From the NCBI RefSeq assembly GCF_007827365.1, contig NZ_VISI01000002.1:377001-441000 (forward strand): a DNA stretch of 64,000 nucleotides, written 5' to 3'. Position 1 is the first letter of the stretch, and each line of letters starts with the position of its first letter. A program made the translations under genes and the position numbers. The stretch is from Olleya sp. Hel_I_94 (GTDB lineage: Bacteria; Bacteroidota; Bacteroidia; Flavobacteriales; Flavobacteriaceae). The notes beneath the pieces were generated by a model that worked only from the letters and a program-made list of their open reading frames with translations, made no database searches and was not told the origin of the DNA. Positions 45,001 to 55,341 of the stretch are shown in pieces.

Positions 45001-46431
45001 ATAAATATTACAGATACAAAAGAAGACTCAAAAGGTGTTTTAGACGGAAGTATTAGTCATACTAATTTTTCTAAATGGAAATTAGATTTAAATCTAGAAA
45101 CACAACGATTACTAGTTTTGGATACTAAAGAAACCGAAGAGTCTTTATATTATGGTACAGGATTTATTGGTGGATCAGCCTCAATTTTTGGACCAACCGA
45201 GAGTTTAAGCATTAATGTTATTGGTGAAACTAAAAAAGGTACAGTCTTTAAAATACCATTGAATGATAACGAGTCCTTTGGTGATAATTCAATCATTCAC
45301 TTTTTAAGTCCAGAAGAAAAAAAAGCTAAACAAGAAGGTATTGTTTTAGAAAATGAGACAGATTCAGGTTTAGATTTAAATTTCGAATTGGATGTAACCG
45401 AAGAAGCTGAAATAGAAATATTAATCGATAAAACTTCTGGAAGTACTATTAAAGGTCGTGGTGTTGGTGGTTTATTAATTGAAATAAATACAAATAATAA
45501 ATTTAATATGTATGGTGACTTTGTGGTTTATGAAGGCGTTTACAACTTCTTTTATGGAGGCGTTATTCAGAAAAAATTTATTGTAGAGCCATATACAAGT
45601 ACACTAGCATGGAATGGAAAGCCATTAGACGCTATAATAAACATTGAGGCTAAATATTTAACACGTGCTAATCCATCACCATTATTAGATAGTCCAATTA
45701 ATAGAAGCATTCCAGTAGAGCTTACTTTAGCTTTATCTGATCGATTAGAAAGACCAGAAATTAACTACCAATTTGACTTTCCAACAACAAGTTCGACAAT
45801 TAAATCAGAGCTAGATTATAGGCTTGATACAAATGAAGAAAAAGAAAGTCAAGCTTTATTTTTAATTGCAACTGGTGCGTTTAGTAGTGGATTAAACGAT
45901 ATTAATTTTACTGGAACATTAACTGAGCGATTAAATGGATTAGTTAATAACCTGTTATCTAGTGGTGACGGTAAATTTGATATTGGTGTTAATTTTGAAG
46001 CTGGAACCAATAACCCAGAATACCAAACAGACAACCGTGTTGGTCTAACATTGCAAACCAAAATATCTGATCGTGTATTAATTAATGGTAAGGTTGGTGT
46101 TCCTGTTGGTGGTTTAGGTGATTCTGTTATTGCAGGAGACGTTCAAGTAGACTTTTTATTAAATGAAGAAGGTACACTTACCGCAAAAGTGTTTAATCGC
46201 GAAAATAGTATCCGTAATTTTGGAGAAGAGATTGGTTACACACAAGGTGTTGGTTTATCTTATAGCGTCTCGTTTGATACTTTTGGCGAATTAATGCGAA
46301 AAATTTTCAACCCTTCAAAATTAGACGAAGAGGATAATGAAGGTATTATTTTGGAGGACGAAACTCCAGAAAAAAAATCTGAAAACAATGCTCCCTTTCC
46401 TCAAAATATGATTATCAAAGAAGAGGAATAG
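42016..46431 (+). CDS. tamB: Translocation and assembly module protein TamB
   Basis: A very long protein (about 1471 residues from TTG at 42016). A single N-terminal membrane anchor is followed by beta-strand-rich repeats typical of the AsmA/TamB bridge (repeating FDFNLKA...G.LN.. units), and the C-terminus matches the TamB (DUF490) domain: FNMYGDFVVYEGVYNFFYGGVIQKKF, NIEAKYLTRANPSPLL. TamB spans the periplasm and moves phospholipid or helps assemble outer-membrane proteins. The open frame continues upstream to a stop at 41899 without ATG or GTG. Codons 41956-42015 encode NFKSNIKKILKIIGKLIAI, the expected basic flank and half of the anchor. The true start is therefore probably further upstream with a non-standard codon. 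Confidence 0.88.
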   Translation: MLLLFVIVVLVLSIPAVQTRLGKSATNWVNEQYKTNINIEKIGLQFNGEVEIKGVLIRDYKKDTLISASQLNTSIVNFKNLYKGKLNFADIDLEDLIFNIVTYKDETDTNLDVFVARFDDDNPRPEKSTFLLSSSDVTISNGTFNFINYNKETPQILNFHGINLNGTNFVIDGSDVKTRINTMQFVDSRGLKLENLTSNFSYTLSQMRFDDLNLKTPQSYLQGDLIFSYNRADFKEFEDKVKVEANFTEGSVLLDELNVFYNEFGINQRADFSTKLYGTLNNLTAQNLKLETSRNTKIYGTLNFKNLFNAEDNNFAMQGDFENLSSNYKDLKALLPNVLGQSIPTIFDKLGNFKVVGNTNITTQKIKADLEISTSLGYVNSNLEMSNINNIDYASYKGNIILDEFNLGKMLDDPNLGSTSLNVDVDGVGFKKENLKTQLKGDIYSINYNKYTYQGIVVNGQYKQSKFNGKLVANDKNLQLEFNGLADLSKNVRTFDFEAKVDYANLKALNFYNRDEQSEFKGIVDMKMTANNIDDAVGSINFKNTVYKNENDTYTFKDFAISSEFLDNERFIKVNSPEIVEGQLKGNFKFNDLGLLFENSLKSIYTNYVPNKIEGNQYVDFNFKIYNKIIEVFLPEVEVGANTFIKGRVESNEKAFKLTFKSPKIKLLDYFADAIEVQVDNNNPLFNTYVEVDSVYTKHYSVSKFNLINVTLNDTLFMRSEFKGGKRNDDFYNLSFYHTINKDNQSVVGFKKSDVTFKGNKWYVNEEKNKLNKVIFDRDFKDFKIEELVMNHENEEIKLAGTIKDSTYKDIKLNFKDVDLNKIVPDFDGLTLAGNINGNLDVLQQNGSYLPNSAITIDNLEVNDTFLGSFDAKITGNATLSNYIVDAKIKDDDTNSFTAKGNINIAADDAYIDVDLDFNKFSLKILNPFLEGVLSDIRGDVFGTAKVVGSLDKPNFNGQLNIDKGGLGVPYLNVDYAFQDKASVSLKNQSFIFNTINITDTKEDSKGVLDGSISHTNFSKWKLDLNLETQRLLVLDTKETEESLYYGTGFIGGSASIFGPTESLSINVIGETKKGTVFKIPLNDNESFGDNSIIHFLSPEEKKAKQEGIVLENETDSGLDLNFELDVTEEAEIEILIDKTSGSTIKGRGVGGLLIEINTNNKFNMYGDFVVYEGVYNFFYGGVIQKKFIVEPYTSTLAWNGKPLDAIINIEAKYLTRANPSPLLDSPINRSIPVELTLALSDRLERPEINYQFDFPTTSSTIKSELDYRLDTNEEKESQALFLIATGAFSSGLNDINFTGTLTERLNGLVNNLLSSGDGKFDIGVNFEAGTNNPEYQTDNRVGLTLQTKISDRVLINGKVGVPVGGLGDSVIAGDVQVDFLLNEEGTLTAKVFNRENSIRNFGEEIGYTQGVGLSYSVSFDTFGELMRKIFNPSKLDEEDNEGIILEDETPEKKSENNAPFPQNMIIKEEE

Positions 46432-46588
46432 CAGATTATCAATTCTGTATTTTTCTTCATTTAACAGCCTGTATTTTATTAAGTTATTAACGAAAACGTT
46501 ATAGTTTTGCGCTTATTGCAAAATTTTGTTAAAAGCGATGTCATATATAATATTTGTTTAGTAATTTTACTTTGATAATAAAAAATAC

Positions 46589-47575
46589 ATGTCAAAAACC
46601 ATAAAAAAAATAGCTGTAATGACTTCTGGAGGAGATGCTCCAGGGATGAATGCAGCAATCCGATCTGTAGCTAGAACTTGTGCATACTATAACATAGAAT
46701 GCGCAGGAATATATCGTGGCTATGAAGGAATGATAGAAGGAGACTTCAAAGAATTAACAGCACGAAACGTAAAGGGTATTATTAATAAAGGTGGTACTGT
46801 TTTAAAATCGGCAAGGTCAAAAGAGTTTCGTACTAAAGAAGGACGTCAAAAAGCATACAATGCTCTAAAAGAAGCAAACATTGATGCCTTAGTAGTAGTA
46901 GGTGGTGATGGTACATTTACAGGAGCCCTAATCTTTAATCAAGAATTTGATTTCCCAGTAATGGGAATACCAGGAACTATAGATAATGATATTTATGGTA
47001 CATCACATACATTAGGTTATGATACCGCTTTAAATACGGTTGTAGAAGTTATTGATAAGATTAGAGACACAGCAAGTTCTCATAACAGACTATTTTTTGT
47101 CGAGGTAATGGGTCGTGACGTTGGGCATATTGCATTAAACGTTGGTGTTGGAGCAGGAGCAGAAGAGATTTTAATCCCTGAAGAGGATTTAGGTTTAGAT
47201 AGATTGTTAGAGTCTTTAAGACGTAGTAAATTATCTGGTAAATCATCTAGTATTGTAGTCGTAGCTGAAGGTGATAAAATTGGTAAAAATGTTTTTGAAC
47301 TTAAAGATTACGTTGAAGAAAACATGACAGAATACGAAGTGCGTGTATCTGTATTAGGTCACATGCAACGTGGTGGATCTCCATCATGTTTTGATCGTGT
47401 TTTAGCAAGTAGAATGGGTGTTAAGGCAGTAGAAAGTCTTCTAGAAGGTAAATCTAATTATATGGTTGGATTGTTAAGCGATACTATACAATTAACACCT
47501 TTAGAACAAGCTGTAAAAGGAAAATCAAAAATTAACGAAGAATTGATACGTGTGTCAGATATCATGACCACATAA
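46589..47575 (+). CDS. pfkA: ATP-dependent 6-phosphofructokinase
   Basis: 328 residues. The motifs are TSGGDAPGMNAAIRSV (about 12-27), VVVGGDGTFTGA with Gly at the position that sets ATP specificity (pyrophosphate enzymes carry Asp), the catalytic PGTIDNDI, and VLGHMQRGGSPSCFDR near the C-terminus. It phosphorylates fructose 6-phosphate. A TAGTTTTG box at 46502-46509 may drive it. It is 30 bp from gapA, forming a glycolysis operon. Confidence 0.97.
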   Translation: MSKTIKKIAVMTSGGDAPGMNAAIRSVARTCAYYNIECAGIYRGYEGMIEGDFKELTARNVKGIINKGGTVLKSARSKEFRTKEGRQKAYNALKEANIDALVVVGGDGTFTGALIFNQEFDFPVMGIPGTIDNDIYGTSHTLGYDTALNTVVEVIDKIRDTASSHNRLFFVEVMGRDVGHIALNVGVGAGAEEILIPEEDLGLDRLLESLRRSKLSGKSSSIVVVAEGDKIGKNVFELKDYVEENMTEYEVRVSVLGHMQRGGSPSCFDRVLASRMGVKAVESLLEGKSNYMVGLLSDTIQLTPLEQAVKGKSKINEELIRVSDIMTT

Positions 47576-48607
<1,032 letters not shown>

Positions 48608-48629
48608 TACGTGTAACATTATGTAATTT

Positions 48630-48678
48630 AAGCACAGTAAATAGATTTTATTAATCTTTTTACTGTGCTTTTTTTTTA
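48630..48678 (+). terminator. Strong intrinsic terminator after gapA
   Basis: Stem of 18 bp with one T-T mismatch (AAGCACAGTAAATAGATT / AATCTTTTTACTGTGCTT), loop TTATT, then a T-run of about ten. It separates pfkA-gapA from the kinase and mgsA genes. Confidence 0.95.
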
Positions 48679-48701
48679 TCTTACCATAAAAATTTCAAAA
48701 T

Positions 48702-49565
48702 ATGATTTTAGTTGTTGATAGTGGCTCTACAAAATGTGATTGGATAGCAGTTGATAAAAACGGTAACCAATTATTAGAAAAAATTCGTACTAAAGGTTTA
48801 AATCCTGCAATACTAAGCGAAAAGAAAATAAAAAAAATCTTAAAAAATAGTCCTGCATTAAAGGATAACCAAGAGATTGTAACGCATGTCTTTTTTTATG
48901 GAGCTGGTTGTGGTACAGAAAAACCAAGACTAATGTTAAAAGTTATTCTGCAAGAGTTTTTTCCAAATGCAGATGTTTTAGTGGACGAGGATACTATGGC
49001 TGCAGTTTATGCAACCATTAATAATCCAACAGAAGCTGCTGTAGTTTGTATTTTAGGGACAGGATCTAATTGTAGTTATTTTGATGGTAATAAAATACAC
49101 CAACGTGTTAAATCATTAGGTTATAGTATTATGGATGACGCTTCAGGAAACTATTATGGTAAAGAGTTGTTACGCGACTATTATTACAATCATATGCCTG
49201 AAGATATCAGAATTGCATTTGCAGATAAGTTTAACCTTGAGGCCGATTATATTAAATACAATTTATACAAACAGCCTAATCCAAATGCCTATTTAGCGCA
49301 ATTTGCTGAGTTTATGATATTAAACAAAGATTCTAAATATATAGTGGAGTTAATAAAATCAGGAATAAGACGTTTTGCTAAAAATATGATTTTGCAATAT
49401 AAGGAAGAATTAAAAACGGTTCCTGTACATTTTGCTGGGTCTATAGCGTTTTTCTGTCAAAAAGAAATCAAAGCAGTCGCTGACGAGCTAAATTTTAAAG
49501 TTGGAAATTTTGAAAGAAGGCCAATTGAAGGTTTAGTTGCCTTTCATACCAATAATATTAAATAA
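48702..49565 (+). CDS. BadF/BcrA-type sugar kinase, probable N-acetylglucosamine kinase
   Basis: 287 residues of the ASKHA fold. The phosphate-1 loop is LVVDSGSTKCDWIAVD (3-18), the phosphate-2 loop is CILGTGSNCSYFDG (about 113-126), and Asp107-like residues occur in VDEDTMAA. The BadF/BadG/BcrA/BcrD ATPase group contains N-acetylglucosamine kinases in Bacteroidota. Length matches. It ends one base before mgsA. Since the window also encodes a GH3 glycosidase and an NlpC/P60 peptidase, a link to wall-sugar recycling is plausible. Confidence 0.87.
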   Translation: MILVVDSGSTKCDWIAVDKNGNQLLEKIRTKGLNPAILSEKKIKKILKNSPALKDNQEIVTHVFFYGAGCGTEKPRLMLKVILQEFFPNADVLVDEDTMAAVYATINNPTEAAVVCILGTGSNCSYFDGNKIHQRVKSLGYSIMDDASGNYYGKELLRDYYYNHMPEDIRIAFADKFNLEADYIKYNLYKQPNPNAYLAQFAEFMILNKDSKYIVELIKSGIRRFAKNMILQYKEELKTVPVHFAGSIAFFCQKEIKAVADELNFKVGNFERRPIEGLVAFHTNNIK

Positions 49566-49928
49566 ATGGAGATAGCTATAATTGCACACGATGGTAAAAA
49601 AGCTGAAATGGTTCAGTTTTTAAATGAACATAAAAAGATTTTACTTCAAAAAGAAATCTCTTTAATATCTACAGGAACTACTGGTAAAAAAGTTAAAAAA
49701 GCAGGTTTTGAAGTGTTAAGGATGTTATCTGGACCAATGGGTGGAGACGCACAAATAGCAGCTAGAGTAGCAGAGGGTAAATGTCATATGGTATTGTTTT
49801 TTAGAGATCCTCTAGAAAAACATCCACATGAGCCAGATGTATTAATGTTAATGCGTCTTTGTGATGTGCACGATGTACCTTTAGCTACAAACTTAGCAAC
49901 TGCAGAGCTTTTAATTAAAGCTATTTAA
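49566..49928 (+). CDS. mgsA: Methylglyoxal synthase
   Basis: 120 residues, shorter than the about 150 of E. coli MgsA but within the range for the core fold. Motifs are AIIAHDGKKAEMVQFL (phosphate site), STGTTGKKV and SGPMGGDAQIAARVAEG with catalytic Asp61, and FFRDPLEKHPHEPDV. It turns dihydroxyacetone phosphate into methylglyoxal and phosphate. It starts right after the stop of the kinase gene (TAAATG) and overlaps ridA, which is convergent, by eight bases. Confidence 0.95.
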   Translation: MEIAIIAHDGKKAEMVQFLNEHKKILLQKEISLISTGTTGKKVKKAGFEVLRMLSGPMGGDAQIAARVAEGKCHMVLFFRDPLEKHPHEPDVLMLMRLCDVHDVPLATNLATAELLIKAI

Positions 49929-50301
49929 CAGCAATCATACTAATTTCTACATTAACAAACTTAGGTAAGTTAGCAACTTCTACTGTCTCTCTTGCAGGAG
50001 CAGTTTCATCTTTAAAATAAGTACCATAAACTTCATTTATTTGTGCAAAGTTATGCATGTCACTTATAAATATTGACGTTTTTATAACGTGCTCAAAAGT
50101 CATGTCTGCAGCTTCTAATACTGCTTTCATGTTTTCCATGACTTGTTTTGTTTCTGTTTTAATATCATCCATGACAAGCTCTCCTGTCTCAGGATGTAAA
50201 GCTATTTGCCCAGAAGTGTATAAAGTATTGCCACTTAAAACTGCTTGATTGTAAGGTCCAATTGGAGCAGGTGCTTTTGATGTTGTAATTATTTTTTTCA
50301 T
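49921..50301 (-). CDS. ridA: RidA family enamine/imine deaminase
   Basis: 126 residues. Motifs are IITTSKAPAPIGPYNQAVLSGNTLYTSGQIALHPETGELV at the start and the closing PARETVEVANLPKFVNVEISMIAV with the conserved Arg-Glu pair. It breaks down reactive 2-aminoacrylate made by PLP enzymes, such as the threonine and cysteine lyases. It lies 35 bp from the lptD start side and overlaps mgsA's end. Confidence 0.95.
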   Translation of the reverse strand: MKKIITTSKAPAPIGPYNQAVLSGNTLYTSGQIALHPETGELVMDDIKTETKQVMENMKAVLEAADMTFEHVIKTSIFISDMHNFAQINEVYGTYFKDETAPARETVEVANLPKFVNVEISMIAVK

Positions 50302-50335
50302 AAAAGTAAAAGTGATGTATTAGCTAAAAGTTAGT

Positions 50336-53110
50336 TTATAAACCTTCATCAGGTTTACGACGTTGCTCGTATTTTAAATCTTGTAATATACTAGACTTGA
50401 TTCCTATAAAGAAATTCCAACGGTTATAAGTACCAAAAGGAACCCAAGTAAAATTCATTCGCCAGCTTAAAAGATCTCTTTGAAAACGTAATTGCGTTAA
50501 ACCAAATCCTTTATTTTTAAAATCATAACTTGATGATCCTCCAATAGACCAACGTGGTGCAATATCTAAATCTCCTGAGAACATTAACGAGTGTGATGAT
50601 ATTTCGTTTTGTCGTGCATTATTGGAGTAGTTTATGGCATAGGCTAATCTAAAATTCCAAGGAATTCCATAGTTGTAAAGCTCACTTGGTTCTTCCTCTT
50701 TATCTTCATCTTTATCATCATCTAAAAATCTAGAGTCCGCAAAATCTTGCGAGACACCAAATAAATCATCATCACGACCACCACTTAATAAGCGTTCGTT
50801 TCTTGAATTTTCATTTTCATCTCTAGAAGCACTTAATCCTTTACTATCAAAAGAATAACCCATGGTTAGGTTAGCACTTGTCATTCTAAATAAACTTCCG
50901 TTATTATCAATGTTGTACGTATTGATTCTAACATTATTATTATCTAAGGCGTAAGGATCTAAAGTGGCACCAAAGTTTATATTCATTTTATTATTAAACA
51001 GTTGTGTTCCTCCTGTAACTCTAATCGGACTCCAGTTTAAAGAGTCACCAGCAACGTTGTAAGAGGTTGAAAAGTTTAGGTTGTTAAGTAATATTATCTT
51101 TTTTGGTTCGACAACTGTAGAGTCCTTATCGCGCACCTTAGCTTCAAAGTTATTTGAAACTCCAATTCCAATAGAACTAGAGTAGGTGTTGTTAGGTGTT
51201 CCAAAAAGATTGTTTTCAAAACGTGTATATTCTGATTGTGTAGTACCATCAGCATCTATAACTTCTACTGTATCGTAATAATTATCAAATGCAGGATTAA
51301 TGTTATAACTTATAGATGGTCTGATTACGTGTCTTATTGCTTGTAGTTTTTTACCTTCTTTTTTCTTATCAAAGTTAAACATACCATAAATCGTTGTTCC
51401 TAAACTCGTAGAAAAATTATAAGTTCTAAAGCTATCAAAGCCATTAATATCTTCTGTTACAATTTCTTCTTCATCTGCATCATAATATTTGTTAACAGTG
51501 TTTAATGTCCAAACTTCGTTAAAGTTTGCACTCGCACTCATACTAAAATATTTAAATACTTTAAAGTTAGTTGATAGTGGAATAGTGTGTTGTGCGCCAA
51601 TTTTAGCGTCATCAAACATTTCACTTTTAAAGAAAAATTCGTCTGTAGTGGTAATTCTATTTTCTGCTCTTAAATTATATTGGACATTTATATTTTCTAA
51701 CATCCCTTTTTTTGTACCTTCTTTAGGTGCAAACGGGAAAATACGACCAATACTACCTTGAAAAGTTGGTAAGGTCATGTTAATAGCTCCTGTTTGAGTG
51801 TTTTGAGAATGCGATGCAGTCAAGTTTATATTAACCTGAGGCTCACCCAGAAATGTTTTGGAATAAGCAATAGAAGACGCTAGCGTATTATTTTGTGTAC
51901 TAGGTAAGTTGATTTGGTTTATAGATTGTTGGTAATAATTTTGACTACCTAAGTTAACGTTAGCCGAGAATCTAGCGTTTGGATTAGCTTTTGCATCTTG
52001 TTGATGTGACCAACGTAAGTTATAAATAGTTGTTTTTGCATAATCCGGAAAACCACGTTCACTGGTAATTAAGTTTTCATATCTAAAGGCTAGATTACCT
52101 CTAAATTTATAACGTCTTGCGTATTTGTTTTCTACTCTTAAACCATAACTACCATTGGTATAATAATCACCTAATAAGGCTAAATCAAAATAATCACTAA
52201 TAGCAAAATAATACCCACCATTTTGTAAAAAGTACCCACGATTACCATCCTCTCCAAAACTAGGAAAAATAACACCTGACGTTTGCTTTTTGGTTAAAGG
52301 AAAAAAGGCAAAAGGTAATCCTATAGGTGTTGGTACATCATAAATAAATAAGTTTGTTAGTCCAGTAATAACTTTACTACCTGGCACTAATTTACCTGTT
52401 CTAATTAAAAAGTAGTATTCTGGATCTTCTAAATCTTCAGCAGTTGTAAACTTTGCGTTTTTTAAATAATAAACCGAGTCATTTACTTTTTTGGTAGTTT
52501 CTGTTATTAATGTACCACCATTTTGTTCGGTAACCGAATTATATATTAACCCTTGTTTAGTAACCGTATTAAATACAATAGAATCTGGTTCTATTACATT
52601 TTCGCCTTGTTTAAATACAGGTCGCTGTTTGTAAAGTTTAGTAGAATCGTCAATAATACCTTTGGCATAAATTAAATCTTTATCAAAATCTAAAATAATA
52701 TGACCAGCAGTCACTTCCATATCTTCATAAAGCACTTCAGCTTCGTTATAAAGATGCATTTTGGATTCCTTTTTCTTATAAGACATGTAATCCGTAGCTT
52801 TATAGGAAACAGTACTAGATAGTAAAGGTTTGACTTTTATGGTGTCTACAGTAGTGCTATCACTAGCTTTTTCTGACAGTAAAGGAATATCTTTGTCAGT
52901 TTTTGTAGTGTCAATTATTGTATTGACTTGTAATTCGGTTGTTTTTACTGCAGGTAAATCAACGCCCTTTTTAGGGATTTCTCCTTGCGCAAAGCCTAGA
53001 GTGTTAATAAACACTGTAAAACTCAAAGTAAAAAGTATGTTAAGACTATGTGTACGCAACGCTTTTAAATGTATTTTTGTAAAAGTATGGCTTGGTATTT
53101 GAATTGACAA
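50336..53110 (-). CDS. lptD: LPS-assembly protein LptD (putative)
   Basis: 924 residues. A signal-like segment is at about 20-42 (SLNILFTLSFTVFINTLGFAQ). An OstA-like periplasmic domain is at about 100-240 (LYNEAEVLYEDMEVTAGHIILDFDKDLIYAKGI). The rest is a long beta-barrel: DVPTPIGLPFAFFPLTKKQTSGVIFPSFGEDGNRGYFLQNGGYYFAISDY is the LptD signature for the barrel entry, and the final strands include DLLSWRMNFTWVPFGTYNRWNFFIGIKSSIL. It inserts lipopolysaccharide into the outer leaflet. The start at the ATG at 53110 puts about twenty residues before the signal peptide core. Confidence 0.9.
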   Translation of the reverse strand: MSIQIPSHTFTKIHLKALRTHSLNILFTLSFTVFINTLGFAQGEIPKKGVDLPAVKTTELQVNTIIDTTKTDKDIPLLSEKASDSTTVDTIKVKPLLSSTVSYKATDYMSYKKKESKMHLYNEAEVLYEDMEVTAGHIILDFDKDLIYAKGIIDDSTKLYKQRPVFKQGENVIEPDSIVFNTVTKQGLIYNSVTEQNGGTLITETTKKVNDSVYYLKNAKFTTAEDLEDPEYYFLIRTGKLVPGSKVITGLTNLFIYDVPTPIGLPFAFFPLTKKQTSGVIFPSFGEDGNRGYFLQNGGYYFAISDYFDLALLGDYYTNGSYGLRVENKYARRYKFRGNLAFRYENLITSERGFPDYAKTTIYNLRWSHQQDAKANPNARFSANVNLGSQNYYQQSINQINLPSTQNNTLASSIAYSKTFLGEPQVNINLTASHSQNTQTGAINMTLPTFQGSIGRIFPFAPKEGTKKGMLENINVQYNLRAENRITTTDEFFFKSEMFDDAKIGAQHTIPLSTNFKVFKYFSMSASANFNEVWTLNTVNKYYDADEEEIVTEDINGFDSFRTYNFSTSLGTTIYGMFNFDKKKEGKKLQAIRHVIRPSISYNINPAFDNYYDTVEVIDADGTTQSEYTRFENNLFGTPNNTYSSSIGIGVSNNFEAKVRDKDSTVVEPKKIILLNNLNFSTSYNVAGDSLNWSPIRVTGGTQLFNNKMNINFGATLDPYALDNNNVRINTYNIDNNGSLFRMTSANLTMGYSFDSKGLSASRDENENSRNERLLSGGRDDDLFGVSQDFADSRFLDDDKDEDKEEEPSELYNYGIPWNFRLAYAINYSNNARQNEISSHSLMFSGDLDIAPRWSIGGSSSYDFKNKGFGLTQLRFQRDLLSWRMNFTWVPFGTYNRWNFFIGIKSSILQDLKYEQRRKPDEGL

Positions 53111-53197
53111 AACTACATATATTTTTTTGTGAATGTTTTAATATTCGTTAAAATTTATAAATCATACTAAACGCAAAATAAATTGGTTATAACATCT

Positions 53198-54310
53198 ATG
53201 CAAACGAACATTTTTAAACTTATAGTATCCTTTATAATAGTATTAACATTTAATAGCTTTCAAACTAGTCTTGCACAAGGTAGTAATGGTAAGTTTATTG
53301 TTGTTTTAGATGCTGGACATGGAGGTAAAGATCCAGGAAAACATGCTAAAACAGGTTTGAAAGAAAAAGATATTGCCTTAAATATTGTGTTAAGTGTTGG
53401 AAAAATCTTGGAAAAAAATCCTGACATAAAAGTGGTGTATACTAGAAAAACGGATGTTTTTGTAGATTTATTTAAAAGAGGAAAGATAGCTAATGATGCC
53501 AATGCAGACCTTTTTGTATCCATACACTGTAATGCTCATAATACGCAAGCTTCAGGATCCGAAACTTATGTTTTAGGAATACATCGTAATAAAACTAATT
53601 TTGAAGTTGCTAAAGCAGAAAACGAAGTAGTTTACTTAGAAGAAAATTATAAAGAAAACTATAATGGTTTTGATCCAAACTCACCAGAATCTTTTATTGG
53701 GTTATCTTTAATGCAAGAAGAATATTTAGATCAAAGTATAAAATTGGCCTCTTTAATTCAAAGTTCTTTCACTAATAAATTGAAAAGAAAAAACAGAGGA
53801 GTAAAGCAAGCTGGATTTATAGTTTTACATCAAACGGTTATGCCAAGTGTATTAGTAGAGACTGGTTTTATTACTAATACAGCGGAAGGTGCTTATTTAA
53901 ACTCGGCTAAAGGACAAAAAGATTTATCTAAATCTATATCTGATGCAATTTTGGATTATAAAACCGAAATTGATAAAAATGTAGGTAGTATTGTAATGGA
54001 AGCACCTATTGTGGACACTATTTCAACAGAAGAAAAAACAATTAAAAATACCGTTTTTAAAATTCAAATAGCAGCAAGCTCAAAATCTTTAGAGCCTAAA
54101 GCCTATAATTTTAAAGGATTGCAAGATATTTCTAGAGAAAAATCAGGAGGTCTTTATAAATATTATTACGGTTATACTTCGGACTATAATAAGATTCAAA
54201 AACTACAAATAGAAGCTAAAAATAAAGGTTATAAGGACGCTTATATTGTTGCTTTTAAAGATGGTAAACAAATCAAACTTTCAGAAGCATTAAAAACCGA
54301 GTCTAATTAG
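53198..54310 (+). CDS. N-acetylmuramoyl-L-alanine amidase (AmiC-like) with SPOR-like C-terminus
   Basis: 370 residues from the ATG at 53198; the in-frame TTG at 53183 is less likely. After a signal peptide (MQTNIFKLIVSFIIVLTFNSFQTSLAQ) comes an Amidase_3 domain: VVLDAGHGGKDPG with the first zinc His, DLFVSIHCNAHN with another, and SVLVETGFITN with the catalytic Glu. The C-terminal 100 residues (FKIQIAASSKSLEPKAYNFKGLQDISREKSGGLYKYYYGYTSDYNKIQKLQIEAKNKGYKDAYIVAF) look like a SPOR domain. It cleaves septal peptidoglycan. It is divergent from lptD and upstream of mlaD. Confidence 0.93.
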   Translation: MQTNIFKLIVSFIIVLTFNSFQTSLAQGSNGKFIVVLDAGHGGKDPGKHAKTGLKEKDIALNIVLSVGKILEKNPDIKVVYTRKTDVFVDLFKRGKIANDANADLFVSIHCNAHNTQASGSETYVLGIHRNKTNFEVAKAENEVVYLEENYKENYNGFDPNSPESFIGLSLMQEEYLDQSIKLASLIQSSFTNKLKRKNRGVKQAGFIVLHQTVMPSVLVETGFITNTAEGAYLNSAKGQKDLSKSISDAILDYKTEIDKNVGSIVMEAPIVDTISTEEKTIKNTVFKIQIAASSKSLEPKAYNFKGLQDISREKSGGLYKYYYGYTSDYNKIQKLQIEAKNKGYKDAYIVAFKDGKQIKLSEALKTESN

Positions 54311-54364
54311 ACCCATTCTTTTATAATTATTTTCTAATTTTGTTACCAATCTAAATTTCATATC

Positions 54365-55312
54365 TTGAAACTATCACTAGAAGTTAAAACAGCCATATTA
54401 GTTATTCTTGGAATAATATTTTTCATTTTTGGATTTAGTTATCTAAAAGGGAATAATATATTTGATTCTAACAATACATATTATACAGAGTTTGATTATA
54501 ACTCATTAGCAGTATCTGCTCCAGTAACTATAAAAGGGAATACGGTAGGTAAGGTTAAAGAAATCAAATATGATTTTGAAACCGGTAAAACAAGAGTCGC
54601 TTTCTCGGTAGACAAACAATTACAGTTTTCTAAAAACAGTAAAATTAGCATGTACCAAACAGGTTTAATGGGTGGTAATGCATTAGCAATAAAACCTGCA
54701 GAAGACAATCAAATGGCTAAGGATGGCGATTTAATCCAATCAGACGTAGAGGAAGGTTTAGTAACTAGCCTTACCAGTGATTTCTCTCAATTAAGCACTA
54801 ACCTTGACGGAACGTTAAAAACGGTAGATACATTAATGGGTAATCTTAATGGTTTAATTGCAGACAAATCTGAAAATGGATTACAAAATACGTTAGCCGA
54901 ATTAAATGCTACCTTAAAATCTTACAAAGGATTAGCGTATTCGATTAACTCTGTAGTTAAAAAAAATGACGAAAACATAACTACAATGGTGGATAACTTT
55001 AATCAAACTAGTGGCAATCTAAACCAGATGAGCCAAAAGTTAAACCAAGTAGATATAGCAAAAACGGTTGAAGATTTGCAAGCAACCTTAGCAAGCGTAA
55101 ATACCATGATGGCAAACGTTAAAAACGGAGAAGGATCACTGGGTAAACTACTTAAAGACGATGGCTTGTATACAAACCTAGAAGGTGCAGCATTACAAAT
55201 GGAGCAACTTTTAGAGGACATGAAACTAAACCCTAAACGTTACGTACACTTTTCATTATTTGGTAAAAAGCCAAAACAATACGATGCAGAAGGAAACGAT
55301 CTTAAAGATTAA
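54365..55312 (+). CDS. MlaD / MCE family lipid-transport protein
   Basis: 315 residues from a TTG start at 54365, which fits homologues beginning KLSxEVKTAILVI. One membrane anchor (residues 11-28) is followed by an MCE domain (about 35-120: YYTEFDYNSLAVSAPVTIKGNTVGKVKEIKYDFETGKTRVAFSV and SKISMYQTGLMGGNALAIKPAED). The C-terminal part has helical repeats with many Asn and Leu (NLNQMSQKLNQVDIAKTVEDLQATLASVNTMMANVKNGEGSLGKLLKDDGLYTNLEGAALQMEQLLEDMKLNPKRYVHFSLFGK). It anchors in the inner membrane to bridge phospholipid traffic. MlaE/F partners are not in the window. Confidence 0.93.
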   Translation: MKLSLEVKTAILVILGIIFFIFGFSYLKGNNIFDSNNTYYTEFDYNSLAVSAPVTIKGNTVGKVKEIKYDFETGKTRVAFSVDKQLQFSKNSKISMYQTGLMGGNALAIKPAEDNQMAKDGDLIQSDVEEGLVTSLTSDFSQLSTNLDGTLKTVDTLMGNLNGLIADKSENGLQNTLAELNATLKSYKGLAYSINSVVKKNDENITTMVDNFNQTSGNLNQMSQKLNQVDIAKTVEDLQATLASVNTMMANVKNGEGSLGKLLKDDGLYTNLEGAALQMEQLLEDMKLNPKRYVHFSLFGKKPKQYDAEGNDLKD

Positions 55313-55341
55313 CACAAAATAAAACTAACTAAACTAACCCT